This document shows positions 35,693-44,383 of a stretch of DNA of 64,000 bases, piece by piece. The translations under genes were made by a program, and so were the position numbers. Origin of the DNA: Paenibacillus hamazuiensis. GTDB taxonomy: Bacteria; Bacillota; Bacilli; Paenibacillales; NBRC-103111. Location of the stretch: assembly GCF_023276405.1 (NCBI RefSeq), contig NZ_JALRMO010000001.1, forward strand, positions 2,294,001 to 2,358,000, read 5' to 3'. The notes under the pieces were generated by a model. That model was not told the DNA's origin and did no database searches. It worked only from the letters and a program-made list of their open reading frames with translations. The stretch's first letter is position 1, and the number at the start of each line of letters is the position of its first letter.

Positions 35693-35887
35693 TTACTGCA
35701 GCAGGCGGGAGCCGCCTTCCGGCCCGTTGCCGCCATTGTGGCCGTGAGCCAGGTTATCGATTTGCTCGGCGATTTCCGCCGGCAGCCGGTTGCGGAAGTA
35801 GCCGATGACGGTTTCGACCGCTTCGGTGGATTGTTCTTCGGAAATGCCTGCTTTTTCGCAGACCAGCTTCACGATTTGATGCTTCAT
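35693..35887 (-). CDS. Small protein resembling a DUF2267-type helical repeat, 64 residues
   Basis: MKHQIVKLVCEKAGISEEQS and VETVIGYFRNRLPAEIAEQI look like one helical repeat of DUF2267/DUF937-type proteins, followed by a Gly/Asn/His-rich tail (AHGHNGGNGPEGG). GGAGG lies eight bases upstream of the ATG. The function is unknown. The family link is judged by eye from the pattern of leucines and the RLPAEIAEQI segment, so it is tentative. Confidence 0.6.
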   Translation of the reverse strand: MKHQIVKLVCEKAGISEEQSTEAVETVIGYFRNRLPAEIAEQIDNLAHGHNGGNGPEGGSRLLQ

Positions 35888-36279
35888 GTCGGGACCTCCA
35901 ATCGCTGAACGTTAGTTCCGTCCTTAGCCTCTGTCAACGGACGGTTTTTTATGCCAAAGCCGCAGTCCGCACTGTCCGTTTTATGGTAAAATAACAAAAG
36001 CGGCCCGTCCTCGCATTCACATCGATTTTCAGCACAAGTCTGCAGTATTCTTTCATCGGAACATCCGGCGCTCTCAAAATCTAACAAACGGTTAATAAAT
36101 CTTTACGGATTCTATGAAGCTGTGTTAATATATCTTCTTGGGTTCCGGCTTTGTCGAATAGTGGCGACTCTTTGAAAAGAGAATATTGACGGTTTTCAAA
36201 TATTGATGGTATAGTAGCAATACCTAGTAACCTCATTGGATTAATTATAGTATTGAAATGAAAAGGGGAGGAATTGTTA
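35888..36279. other. Intergenic region with promoters, no gene
   Basis: It contains the sugar-operon promoter (36186-36215). A weak hairpin CCGTCC/GGACGG (35918-35944) followed by six T on the plus strand lies with no plus-strand gene before it. On the minus strand TTGACA near 35934 may belong to the promoter of the 64-residue gene. No riboswitch was recognised. Confidence 0.45.
36186..36215 (+). promoter_or_regulatory. Promoter of the sugar ABC operon
   Basis: TTGACG at 36186-36191 and TATAGT at 36210-36215, spacer 18. The leader is about 60 bases. Confidence 0.6.
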
Positions 36280-37380
36280 ATGTCTTTTAAATGGAAACGC
36301 GCATTAGTACCTGCATTAGCCATTGTCATGTCCGCCAGCCTCATGGCGTGCGGAGCCAAACCTCAGGAAGCCGCCGGGCCCGCGGCCGACAAACAAGGAG
36401 CCGCTCCGGCCGCAGCCAATTCGCTGGAAAACAAAAAAATCGCACTCATCATGCAAATCAATCTCGGCACATTCTCCGCGCAGTACATAGAAGGCGTGAA
36501 GGAGCAGGTGGAGAAGCTCGGCGGCAAAGTGACCGTATTCACCTCGGATGGCGACCTTGCGAAGATGTCCTCTAACCTGGATGCGGCCATCAACCAGAAG
36601 TTCGACGCGATCCTGACAGACCATGGAACACCGGAAGCGCTGGAAGCCGGCGTGAAGAAAGCAGTGGAGAAGAAAATTCCGGTTATCGCTTTCGATGCCG
36701 ATCTCAAAGTGCCGGGCGTCACCGTGCTCGAGCAGGGCGACCAGAAGATGGCCGAGCAGACGCTGGACCGTCTGGCCCAAGACATTGGCGGCAAAGGCAA
36801 TATCGTCAAAATTTGGGTAGCCGGCTTCGCTCCGATGGAGCGCAGACAAATCGCCTATAAAGCATTCCTCGATAAAAACAAGGACATTAAAGAAATCGCC
36901 GCCTTCGGCGCAGCGACGCAAAATACGGCGCTCGATACACAGGCGCAAATGGAAGCGATTCTGAAAAAGTACCCGAACAAAGGCGATATCACCGCCGTTT
37001 GGGCGTCCTGGGACGAATTCGCGAAAGGCGCCGCACGTGCGATCCAGCAAGCGGGCCGTACGGAAATCAAGCTGTACGGTATCGATATGAGCGACGAGGA
37101 CCTGCAGATGATCCAGGATCCGAAAAATCCATGGATCGCATCCGCTGCCGTCGACCCGAAAGATATCGGCCGCGTACAGGTTCGTTACGCATACCAGAAG
37201 ATGCACGGCGATCAAACGCCGGACAAAGTGGTGCTTGATCCGGTATTCGTCTCCCGCGACCAGCTGCCGCAAAACCAAATTTCCACCGCCGATCTCAGCA
37301 AGCACGTCAAGGGCTGGGGGAACAGCCAGCAAGGTTATACCGATTGGCTGAAGGAACTGGAAGGCAAAGCGAAAAAATAA
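36280..37380 (+). CDS. Sugar ABC transporter substrate-binding lipoprotein (RbsB-like)
   Basis: 366 residues. Lipobox LMAC at about residues 20-23. The mature domain is a type I periplasmic-binding fold: KIALIMQINLGTFSAQYIEG, TSDGDLAKMSSNLDAAINQK, FDAILTDHGTPEALEAG and PVIAFDADLKVPG are ribose/galactose-type motifs. It delivers an unidentified sugar. GGGGAGG lies eight bases before the ATG at 36280. It heads a three-gene operon with a double ATPase and a permease. No kinase or isomerase is linked. Confidence 0.9.
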   Translation: MSFKWKRALVPALAIVMSASLMACGAKPQEAAGPAADKQGAAPAAANSLENKKIALIMQINLGTFSAQYIEGVKEQVEKLGGKVTVFTSDGDLAKMSSNLDAAINQKFDAILTDHGTPEALEAGVKKAVEKKIPVIAFDADLKVPGVTVLEQGDQKMAEQTLDRLAQDIGGKGNIVKIWVAGFAPMERRQIAYKAFLDKNKDIKEIAAFGAATQNTALDTQAQMEAILKKYPNKGDITAVWASWDEFAKGAARAIQQAGRTEIKLYGIDMSDEDLQMIQDPKNPWIASAAVDPKDIGRVQVRYAYQKMHGDQTPDKVVLDPVFVSRDQLPQNQISTADLSKHVKGWGNSQQGYTDWLKELEGKAKK

Positions 37381-37461
37381 TCGATTCGTATGCTGTCCCA
37401 TCGGTCCCCGCGGCCGGTGGGATTTATACATTCAAGAACTTGGGGGAAGGAGCGATCCGCT

Positions 37462-38970
37462 ATGGCCGCAAATCCGTCATTGCTTCAAATGAACGGCATA
37501 TCCAAGTCGTTTCCGGGCGTTAAAGCGCTGCAGCAGGTCGATTTTGAAGTCCGGGGCGGGGAAGTTCACGCTCTGCTCGGCGCCAACGGCGCCGGTAAAA
37601 GCACGCTGATCAAAGTATTGTCCGGCGCCTATATTCCGGACGAAGGCGAGATCCGCATCGACGGGAAACCGCTGACGATCAGACAGCCGCTCGACGCGAT
37701 GCGCTCCGGCATACAATGCGTCTACCAGGAAGTGGATACGGCGCTCGTTCCGCAGCTTACGGTCGCGGAAAATATTTTGCTTGACCGGCTGACCGAAGGA
37801 GGCGCTTGGATCGGCCCCGGTCATATGCGCAAGCAGGCCGAGCAGATCGTGCGCGATATCGGGCTGGATGTCGACGTGCGGAGGCGCGTGGACGAGCTCA
37901 GCATATCGCAGAAGCAGCTTGTGCTGCTCGCTCGGGCGCTGGCGCAAAAAGCCAAATTTATCATTTTCGACGAACCGACGGCTCCTCTCAGTCTGGAGGA
38001 ATCGGAACGGTTGTTCGAGATCATGCGGCGGCTGAAGAAAGAAGGCGTCGGCGCGGTATTTATTTCGCACCGGCTATCCGAAGTTTTCGAAATATGCGAC
38101 CGGATTACAGTCATGAGAGACGGCAGGCGGATCAGCACCAAAGCTGCTGCGGAAACGACGCCGCAAGGCACGATCGAAGAAATGCTCGGCAAATCGTTCG
38201 ACGAGGAGTTTCCGAAAGCGCAGGCCGCAATCGGCGAAACGCTGTTCGCAGCGAAGGGCGTCACCAGCGGCACGAAGGTTCGCGGCGTGAGCTTATCGGT
38301 CCGGCGCGGGGAGATCGTTGGTGTCGTAGGCCTTGTCGGCGCCGGTAAAACCGAGCTGTCGCGCCTCATCTTCGGGGCCGATCCGCTGGATGCGGGAGAG
38401 CTTGCGATGAACGGTCGCAAGCTTGTGCTGAAGCAGCCGTCCGACGCCGTCCGCGAAGGGATTTGCCTCGTGCCGGAGGAGCGGCGCAAGCAGGGCGTCT
38501 TCGTGAACGATTCGATCCGCCGCAATTTGGCGCTGCCGTCGCTGCGCAGCCTAAGCCGGCTCGGCTTCGTGCTGAAGCGCGCGGAGGCGGGCAATGCGGA
38601 GCGGCTGATCGGCGAGCTCGGTATAAGTCCCCTGTATCCGGAGCAAATAGTGAGGCTGCTTTCCGGAGGCAATCAGCAAAAGGTCGCGATCGGCAAATGG
38701 CTGCCGACCGATGCGGAGCTGTTTTTGTTCGACGAGCCAACGAAAGGCGTCGACGTGGGAGCGAAAAGCGATATTTTCCGCCTGATCGGGCGGCTGGCGC
38801 AGCAGGGGAAGGGAATCGTTTATTTTTCCTGCGAAATCTCGGAAATATTGGGCATTGCCGACCGCATCCTGGTCATGAGCTACGGACGCATCGTCAAGGA
38901 GCTTGCGCGCGGCGAAGCGACCCAGGAAAATATTTTGTATTATGCCAGCGCAGGGGAGGATCTTAGGTGA
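37462..38970 (+). CDS. Sugar ABC transporter double ATP-binding protein (RbsA/MglA-like)
   Basis: 502 residues with two fused ABC domains. Domain 1 has Walker A GANGAGKST and the signature ELSISQKQLV; its Walker B is FIIFDEPTAPLSLEE. Domain 2 has a degenerate P-loop GLVGAGKTEL, the signature LSGGNQQKVAIGKWL and FLFDEPTKGVDVGAK. This layout is typical of CUT2 carbohydrate importers. GGAAGGAG precedes the ATG at 37462. A weak hairpin (CCCATCGG/CCGGTGGG, 37394-37421) lies between it and the binding-protein gene. The permease start overlaps its stop by four bases. Confidence 0.93.
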   Translation: MAANPSLLQMNGISKSFPGVKALQQVDFEVRGGEVHALLGANGAGKSTLIKVLSGAYIPDEGEIRIDGKPLTIRQPLDAMRSGIQCVYQEVDTALVPQLTVAENILLDRLTEGGAWIGPGHMRKQAEQIVRDIGLDVDVRRRVDELSISQKQLVLLARALAQKAKFIIFDEPTAPLSLEESERLFEIMRRLKKEGVGAVFISHRLSEVFEICDRITVMRDGRRISTKAAAETTPQGTIEEMLGKSFDEEFPKAQAAIGETLFAAKGVTSGTKVRGVSLSVRRGEIVGVVGLVGAGKTELSRLIFGADPLDAGELAMNGRKLVLKQPSDAVREGICLVPEERRKQGVFVNDSIRRNLALPSLRSLSRLGFVLKRAEAGNAERLIGELGISPLYPEQIVRLLSGGNQQKVAIGKWLPTDAELFLFDEPTKGVDVGAKSDIFRLIGRLAQQGKGIVYFSCEISEILGIADRILVMSYGRIVKELARGEATQENILYYASAGEDLR

Positions 38971-39953
38971 ACGAGAAATTTCTCAATTACAGCTACAAAT
39001 ACGGGGCGTTGGTCGTCATTTTCGCCGTATTCGTCGTGTTTACCGCCTTGAACGAAAACTTTTTGACCTATGACAATATTGCCGATATTCTTCGTTCCAT
39101 ATCCATTGTGACGTTCGTCGCCATAGGGGTGACATTCTCGCAAATTGTCGACGGCTTCGATCTTTCCGTCGGCTCCACCGTCTCGCTGACGACCGTGGTG
39201 GCGGCGACGCTGATGGTTTGGTACCAGATGCCGCTTGTCGTCGTATTGACCGTGCCTCTGGCGCTTGGCATCATCATCGGATTGCTCAACTCTCTGCTTA
39301 TCGTTAAAGTGCGCATTCCGGATTTGCTGGCGACGCTTGCGGTGATGTACATCATCGGCGGCGTGCAAAAGACGTATACGAAAGGTTTTTCCATCTATAA
39401 CAACATGCAGATGAGCGACGGCACGAAAGCGCCGGGTAAATTTCAGGACGCGTTTTTGTGGATCGGTCAAGGCAAAATTGCCGGTATCCCGGTGCCGGTC
39501 ATCCTGATGCTGCTGGCGGTGGCGGTCGTTCACGTGTTTCTGACGTACACCCGCTGGGGGCGGCAGCTGTATGTGACCGGCGGCAACCAGGAGGCGGCGC
39601 GCTTATCCGGCATTCCGGTAAACAAAGTGCGCGTGGCGGCCTACGTGCTGTCGGGCATCTTCGCTGCGATCGGCGGCATTCTGTTCGCGGCCCGGGTCGG
39701 CTCGGGGCAGATCGACGCCGGAGCTCCGCTGCTGATGGAGGCGGTTGCCGCCGTGTTCGTCGGCTATTCCGTTTTCGGTGCGGGCAAGCCGAACGTGATC
39801 GGCACCTTTTTCGGTGCGGTATTGATCGGCGTTTTGCTCAACGGGCTGACGATGCTGAACTTGCCGTATTTCGCCTTCGACATTGTCAAGGGAGCGGTGC
39901 TCGTGTTCGCGCTGGCGATTACGTTCGTTCATTTGAACCGCCGCCGCACGTAA
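38967..39953 (+). CDS. Sugar ABC transporter permease (RbsC-like)
   Basis: 328-residue membrane protein of the BPD_transp_2 family with eight to ten hydrophobic helices. Typical motifs are GFDLSVGSTVSLTTVVAAT, GLLNSLLIVKVRIPDLLATL and TRWGRQLYVTGGNQEAARLS. It forms the channel for the upstream ATPase. The start codon GTG/ATG region overlaps the ATPase stop by four bases. Confidence 0.92.
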   Translation: MNEKFLNYSYKYGALVVIFAVFVVFTALNENFLTYDNIADILRSISIVTFVAIGVTFSQIVDGFDLSVGSTVSLTTVVAATLMVWYQMPLVVVLTVPLALGIIIGLLNSLLIVKVRIPDLLATLAVMYIIGGVQKTYTKGFSIYNNMQMSDGTKAPGKFQDAFLWIGQGKIAGIPVPVILMLLAVAVVHVFLTYTRWGRQLYVTGGNQEAARLSGIPVNKVRVAAYVLSGIFAAIGGILFAARVGSGQIDAGAPLLMEAVAAVFVGYSVFGAGKPNVIGTFFGAVLIGVLLNGLTMLNLPYFAFDIVKGAVLVFALAITFVHLNRRRT

Positions 39954-40073
39954 GCGTACAAAGACAAGTTCTATGATTTTGCGTCCGGTTTGTATATAAT
40001 GGTACTAAATGCACATGCCAGTTTTACCTGGGACTGGTTGCTGGCGCAAAAAAATCTTAGGAGAACTCGGACC

Positions 40074-40799
40074 ATGATCATCGTACGCAACTTGACCAAA
40101 ACATTTCCGGCGACCGGCCAAGAGGTTCTGTCGCGCGTCAGCTTTCAGGTCGACGAGGGGGAACTCGTAGCGCTGCTCGGCTCCAGCGGGACGGGGAAGA
40201 CGACGCTGCTGCGCTGTTTATCGCTCAAGGAATCGTGGACAAGCGGTCAATACATTTACGACAGCAAGGACATCACTCAGCTCAGTCTGCTCGATAAATG
40301 GAAGCAGCAGCGGCAGTGGGCGTACCTCGAGGAAAAGCCGTCGCTGAATCCGAATCAAACCGCTTACAAAAACGTGCTGCCGTCTTATGTGCCGTGGTGG
40401 CGTGCGATGCTCGGCATGGTATCGACCGATGAGCGCATTACCGTGATGGATTATTTGGAAAAAGTCGGACTTCTCGATCAGGCGCTGGAAAAAGCGGAAA
40501 AGCTGAGCGGCGGCGAGAAGCAGCGGGTTGCGGTAGCGAAGGCGCTGCTGCGCGGCGCGAAAGTGATTTTCGCGGATGAGCCGGTGTCCGGTCTCGACCC
40601 CGAGTCGGCGGAAAACGTGCTCAAAGATTTGAGGGAGATTTGCGTGAAGGAAAAGGTGGTCGTGATTTGCATCCTGCATCAGGTCGAGTTCGCGGAAAAA
40701 TATGCGAGCCGCATTTGGGGACTTAACGCCGGCAGGCTGGTCGTCGATATTCCCGGCCGCCGTCTGACCCAGCGCGAGAAGGACCTTATATTCTCTTAA
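40074..40799 (+). CDS. Orphan PhnC-like ABC ATP-binding protein
   Basis: 241 residues. Walker A is GSSGTGKTT, the signature is LSGGEKQRVAVAKAL, Walker B is VIFADEPVSGLDPESAE and the H-loop is ILHQVEFA. The overall pattern is closest to phosphonate-type ATPases (PhnC) but no binding protein or permease flanks it. A truncated-looking middle (KWKQQRQWAYLEEKPSLNPN) replaces the usual Q-loop context. AGGAG lies about ten bases before the ATG at 40074. TATAAT at 39995-40000 is a likely -10 without a clear -35. A strong terminator follows. Confidence 0.75.
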   Translation: MIIVRNLTKTFPATGQEVLSRVSFQVDEGELVALLGSSGTGKTTLLRCLSLKESWTSGQYIYDSKDITQLSLLDKWKQQRQWAYLEEKPSLNPNQTAYKNVLPSYVPWWRAMLGMVSTDERITVMDYLEKVGLLDQALEKAEKLSGGEKQRVAVAKALLRGAKVIFADEPVSGLDPESAENVLKDLREICVKEKVVVICILHQVEFAEKYASRIWGLNAGRLVVDIPGRRLTQREKDLIFS

Positions 40800-40818
40800 C
40801 ATCATATGTGGTGAAGAA

Positions 40819-40864
40819 AGGCTGCAAAGCCGCATCCGATGCGGTTTTGCGGCTTTTTGCTTTT
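40819..40864 (+). terminator. Terminator of the PhnC-like gene
   Basis: GCTGCAAAGCCGCAT pairs with ATGCGGTTTTGCGGC with minor mismatches, followed by TTTTT. Confidence 0.8.
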
Positions 40865-40969
40865 TTGGCGGCGGCGAAGATTGCAGGCGAATCTGTCACA
40901 ATTTGCAGACGTCAATTGTCTTTATAGATGAGTGTACTCAAAAATATAAGTTCATAAGGAGAGACAACC

Positions 40970-41644
40970 ATGGAAACATTGCTTGTCATTAATGCGCACC
41001 CTACTGTGGATTCGGAGAAATCGGTCAGCTTGCAGGTGCTGGGCCGCTTTTTGCAGGAATACAGAAAGGTGAATCCTGACGGTCCCATAGACCGTATCGA
41101 CCTGTATCGCGATTATGTGCCGGGCATTGACGCCACTTTTTTAAGCGCATGGGATAAAAGGAGGAACGGTGAACCGCAAAACGAAGATGAACTGAGAATC
41201 AGCGAACGGATGTCGGAAATCATGCGGCAGTTCAAACGTGCGAACAAGTACGTCATCGCCATGCCGGTGCACAATTTCAACATACCTTCCAAGCTGAAAG
41301 ATTATATGGACAACATCATTATTCCGAAGGAGACATACCATTATACGGAAAAAGGCTCCGCCGGTTTGCTTACCGACGGGCGAAGCCTTCTGGTCATTCA
41401 AGCCAGCGATGCAGTGTATACCAACAACGATTGGTATACGGAAGTGGAATATTCGCATAAATATTTGAAGTCTATATTCAACTTCCTCGGGGTCATGGAT
41501 TACCGGATCATTCGTGCACAGGGCAAATATTCCTTCGGCCGGGAAGCTCAATTGGCCAAAGCGTATCAAGAAGCGGAGATGGCGGCGGCGGCTCTTGCGG
41601 GAAAGCCGGCCGAAGCTAAGCGGACCAATGCTCCGGCCGGGTGA
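40970..41644 (+). CDS. azoR: FMN-dependent NADH azoreductase (AzoR family)
   Basis: 224 residues. Flavodoxin-like fold with LLVINAHPTVDSEKSVSLQV forming the FMN phosphate loop, IAMPVHNFNIPSKLKDYMDN the isoalloxazine contact segment, and LLVIQASDAVY. Azoreductases reduce quinones and azo dyes with NADH in the cytoplasm. AAGGAGAG lies before the ATG. The 3' end overlaps the convergent pentapeptide gene by 29 bases. Confidence 0.88.
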   Translation: METLLVINAHPTVDSEKSVSLQVLGRFLQEYRKVNPDGPIDRIDLYRDYVPGIDATFLSAWDKRRNGEPQNEDELRISERMSEIMRQFKRANKYVIAMPVHNFNIPSKLKDYMDNIIIPKETYHYTEKGSAGLLTDGRSLLVIQASDAVYTNNDWYTEVEYSHKYLKSIFNFLGVMDYRIIRAQGKYSFGREAQLAKAYQEAEMAAAALAGKPAEAKRTNAPAG

Positions 41645-42485
41645 GTGCCGGCGGAAGTTTCGTTTGAGCGTCTCCCTTCGCCGCATTGATTTGGAATTGG
41701 GTTAGAAAAAGGGCTCCGGTAAGATCGGCTCCTCTCAGGTCGGCGTCGCGAACATCGGCTCCGATGAGGTCGGCGCTTCTTAAATCGGCTTCCCGGAGAT
41801 CGGCGGCGATCAGGTAGGCTCCCCGTAAATTGGCCGCCCTCAGATCGGCACCTCTGAGCTTGGCGCCGATCAAGTCGGCGCCTCTGCCGTAGCTTTTGCG
41901 CCGGGGCGAGGCCCCTTTCCAAGTGCGCGCGGCTTCGGCCCGCACGAGTTCGCTCGTTCGCAGGAGCAGATCGTTAATTTCCGTACGGAGCGATGCCATA
42001 TCCAGCTGCAAAATGGAGTCCGGACCCTGCTCAGTCAGGCGCTGCGTCTTTTCAAGCGCCGCGAGAAGCTCCTTGCGGATCGGATGGGCCGCTTCCTTCG
42101 TCAGCGCTTCGTCCAAATACCAGAGGAGCTCGTGGAGCTGCCGCATGACCGGAAACACCTCAAACATTTGCTCTGCCGTTTCCGGCGTCCGCCGCCAATC
42201 CTTTCCGCCGAAGGTTACTTGAGACACCTGCTGCCCTGCGCCGAAGCAGTCGTACACGGTGCAGCCCCGAAAGCCCGTCTGCCGGAGTTTGCTGTGAATG
42301 GCGCAGCGATAGTCAGGCTGTAGGTTTCGGCACGGCTGCCCGGCGGCTTTATCCTCTGCAAAATCCGAAGACGCTGCGAAAGGCAGTGCAACGCAGCATA
42401 AGCCGTAGCAGTTCCCGCAGTCTGCCTGTAGACGGAGCCGTCTGCTGCCTGGCGCCGGATGTTTTTTTTCGTTATTCTCAGACAT
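41616..42485 (-). CDS. Cys-rich domain fused to pentapeptide repeats
   Basis: 289 residues. Eight cysteines lie in the first 80 residues (23, 26, 30, 31, 52, 61, 75, 80), with CGNCYGLCC followed by single cysteines, a pattern like YkgJ-type Zn/Fe-S-binding domains. A helical linker (about 85-195) leads to twelve tandem pentapeptides at 202-261 (GADLI GAKLR GADLR ... GALFL) and a short tail. Pentapeptide repeats fold as a quadrilateral beta helix, as in the DNA mimic MfpA. The combination with a Cys-rich head is unusual. AAGGGAG precedes the ATG. Function unknown. Confidence 0.8.
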   Translation of the reverse strand: MSENNEKKHPAPGSRRLRLQADCGNCYGLCCVALPFAASSDFAEDKAAGQPCRNLQPDYRCAIHSKLRQTGFRGCTVYDCFGAGQQVSQVTFGGKDWRRTPETAEQMFEVFPVMRQLHELLWYLDEALTKEAAHPIRKELLAALEKTQRLTEQGPDSILQLDMASLRTEINDLLLRTSELVRAEAARTWKGASPRRKSYGRGADLIGAKLRGADLRAANLRGAYLIAADLREADLRSADLIGADVRDADLRGADLTGALFLTQFQINAAKGDAQTKLPPALTRPEHWSA

Positions 42486-42525
42486 AAGACGTCTCCCTTG
42501 GTGGTTCCCTTTAGATTGGACTTGC

Positions 42526-43509
42526 TCACCTTACATTCTCCGCGCTGCCGCCAAAATGCTCGGCAATAGCGACGCCGTGCAGGCGCCCCGTTTCGATAAA
42601 CACTTCGTTTGCGTCTTTGCCCGTAGCGATGACTCCGGCGATGTACAAGCCGGGAACGTTGGTTTCCATCGTCTGCGGATCGAATTGCGGCAGCTCGTGT
42701 TCGCCCCGGAATGCGACGCCTGCTCCGGCAAGCAGCTTGCGGTCCGGACGGAATCCGGTTAAGGCGAGCACGAAATCATTGGCGATCGTATGCAGTTCGC
42801 CGTCCTCGTTGACGACGATGGTGCGCTCGTCGATGCGTTCGACGCGGCTTTTGAACATCAAGCGGATAAGGCCTTTATTTACCATGCTTTCAAATATGGG
42901 CCGCACCCATGGTTTGATGCCTGGCGAATACGTTTCGCCGCGGTAAACCATGGTTACGCGGGCTCCCGCCCGCAGCAGTTCGAGCGCCGCATCGACCGCG
43001 GAGTTGCTTCCCCCGATAATCGCCACTTCGGTTTCGGTATACGGGTGCGCTTCCCGAAAATAATGCGTCACCTTGGGCAGCTCCTCGCCGGGAATGCCCA
43101 GCATATTCGGATGGTCGAAGTAGCCTGTCGACACGACCACATGCTCCGCGCTGAAAGCGGTTTGCTCGCCCGCGCGGTCAACGGTTTGCAGGGTGAACAC
43201 TCCCGCTTCTTTCGAAATCGCCGTAACCTCGCGGTAGGGCAATATCCGCAGCCCATAGTGGTTAGCGACTTTCCTGTAGTACGCCAGCGCCTCCTGGCGT
43301 GTAGGCTTTTCATGTGGCGTCGTAAAGGGAACCCCGCCAATTTCCAGCAGCTCCGGAGTGCTGAAAAATTGCATATAGGTCGGGTATAAATAAATCGAAT
43401 GCACGACGGCATGTTTCTCAATAATGAGCGGCGTAATCCCGCGCTTCTGCAGCTCGACTGCGGCCGACAACCCGCAAGGACCCGCTCCGACGATAATGAC
43501 TTGTTCCAT
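42526..43509 (-). CDS. ypdA: YpdA-family bacillithiol disulfide reductase
   Basis: 327-residue FAD/NAD(P) oxidoreductase of the thioredoxin-reductase-like family. FAD motif GAGPCGLSAA (8-17), NADP motif IGGSNSAVDAAL (165-176) and LYIAGVIATGKDANEVFIET at the C-terminus. Unlike TrxB it lacks a CxxC pair. YpdA reduces oxidised bacillithiol in Firmicutes. The ATG at 43509 has AAGGAG upstream; a longer frame does not. A monocistronic gene, likely important in redox homeostasis. Confidence 0.92.
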   Translation of the reverse strand: MEQVIIVGAGPCGLSAAVELQKRGITPLIIEKHAVVHSIYLYPTYMQFFSTPELLEIGGVPFTTPHEKPTRQEALAYYRKVANHYGLRILPYREVTAISKEAGVFTLQTVDRAGEQTAFSAEHVVVSTGYFDHPNMLGIPGEELPKVTHYFREAHPYTETEVAIIGGSNSAVDAALELLRAGARVTMVYRGETYSPGIKPWVRPIFESMVNKGLIRLMFKSRVERIDERTIVVNEDGELHTIANDFVLALTGFRPDRKLLAGAGVAFRGEHELPQFDPQTMETNVPGLYIAGVIATGKDANEVFIETGRLHGVAIAEHFGGSAENVR

Positions 43510-43661
43510 ATGGCTGTTTGCTCCTTCTTTGCGACATTGGCGTACTATCATACTACTGCATGAAAAGCTTACTTAGCAACAATTGGTCGTTGCAATTGAA
43601 GCGGGGAGCGGCAAAAATGGAACTATCGTCATTATAGTTTCATAGCCGGGAGGAAGATGAA

Positions 43662-43982
43662 GTGGATTTATCGAAGGGATGGGTCAGCGGGGAAGCGGTT
43701 GTTACCCATGCGGGCATCGCTTTTCGCTCCGACGTATACACTTGCGGGCTGGCCGTCAAGGAACGCTGGTTTGATAAGGCAAGATCGGAGGGAATGTGGA
43801 AGGTACGCATTAAATATGATCCGGTGGAGACTTCAACAATACATATCGAAGCGGAAGAATGGAGCGAGCGGCACATTTGCCGTCCGATTCCGGCAAACAT
43901 GGAGCCTTCATACGATAGAAATCAATATTTCATACATATGCAAAGGTTAAAAGATCAGCGCCGTCATATGAAATACAGATGA
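43662..43982 (+). CDS. Mu-type transposase C-terminal-domain-like protein (remnant or stand-alone)
   Basis: 106 residues. The segment VTHAGIAFRSDVYTCGLAVK followed by WKVRIKYDPVETSTIHIEAE resembles the Mu/TnsB transposase C-terminal beta-barrel (GIxFxxxxY..., VxxKYDPxDxSxIxV). The catalytic DDE domain is absent and no other transposon part is near. Yet a GGGAGG lies eight bases before the GTG start and a terminator follows the stop, so the gene looks intact. It may be a trimmed transposase remnant or a domesticated small protein. The resemblance is judged by eye. Confidence 0.55.
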   Translation: MDLSKGWVSGEAVVTHAGIAFRSDVYTCGLAVKERWFDKARSEGMWKVRIKYDPVETSTIHIEAEEWSERHICRPIPANMEPSYDRNQYFIHMQRLKDQRRHMKYR

Positions 43983-44002
43983 CATGGACAAGCTTGCTGC
44001 GC

Positions 44003-44050
44003 AAAAAAACAGGTTGCACCTATACCGCGGATGCTCCTGTTTTTTTTGTT
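44003..44050. terminator. Terminator after the transposase-domain-like gene
   Basis: AACAGG pairs with CCTGTT with an inner GC-CC/GG-GC helix, followed by TTTTTTTTT. Confidence 0.75.
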
Positions 44051-44107
44051 GCTTTTGAACGACCATAGACAACAGCGAGAATGATTCCAATAAGCCGGAG
44101 CTGTTAA

Positions 44108-44362
44108 TCATGAACTAATATTTTTCCGAGGCCTGTTCCGTGCCTTGGCGTTTCGCGTTATTGATCTTGGCTGCTGCTGCGTTTTTTTCTTTTTTTTGAT
44201 TACGCGGTTATTTCCGGCCGGTGTACGTACGGGGACTTTCGTCTTGTTTTCAGCCGGGGGCGGTTCAGCCCCGGGAGTCTCGTCCAGCCATTCGAGTTCA
44301 TTCATCGACGGGTCAAGGTATTGTCCATAGTCGGAAACACGTCTTTTCCTTTGTTTATTCAC
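44108..44362 (-). CDS. Small basic hypothetical protein, 84 residues
   Basis: Not recognised. The GTG at 44362 (reading VNKQRKRRVSDYGQYLDPSM) has AAGGAG eight bases upstream. The middle is Pro/Glu-rich, and the C-terminal half is very basic (VIKKKKKTQQQPRS, RNRPRKN), suggesting nucleic-acid binding or disorder. It sits 22 bases upstream of the deacetylase gene stop on the same strand, so it may be the last gene of a small unit. Confidence 0.55.
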   Translation of the reverse strand: MNKQRKRRVSDYGQYLDPSMNELEWLDETPGAEPPPAENKTKVPVRTPAGNNRVIKKKKKTQQQPRSITRNAKARNRPRKNISS

Positions 44363-44383
44363 GAACGATTCTCCTTTCATTTT

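Noticed and set aside
35918-35950. Plus-strand terminator in the region before the sugar operon
   Set aside because: The stem is only six pairs with a 15-base loop and no plus-strand transcript is expected before it.
41616-42485. Phage-defence or quinolone-resistance protein
   Set aside because: Only the pentapeptide tail supports this; context is ordinary metabolism and the Cys-rich head is unlike Qnr or MfpA.
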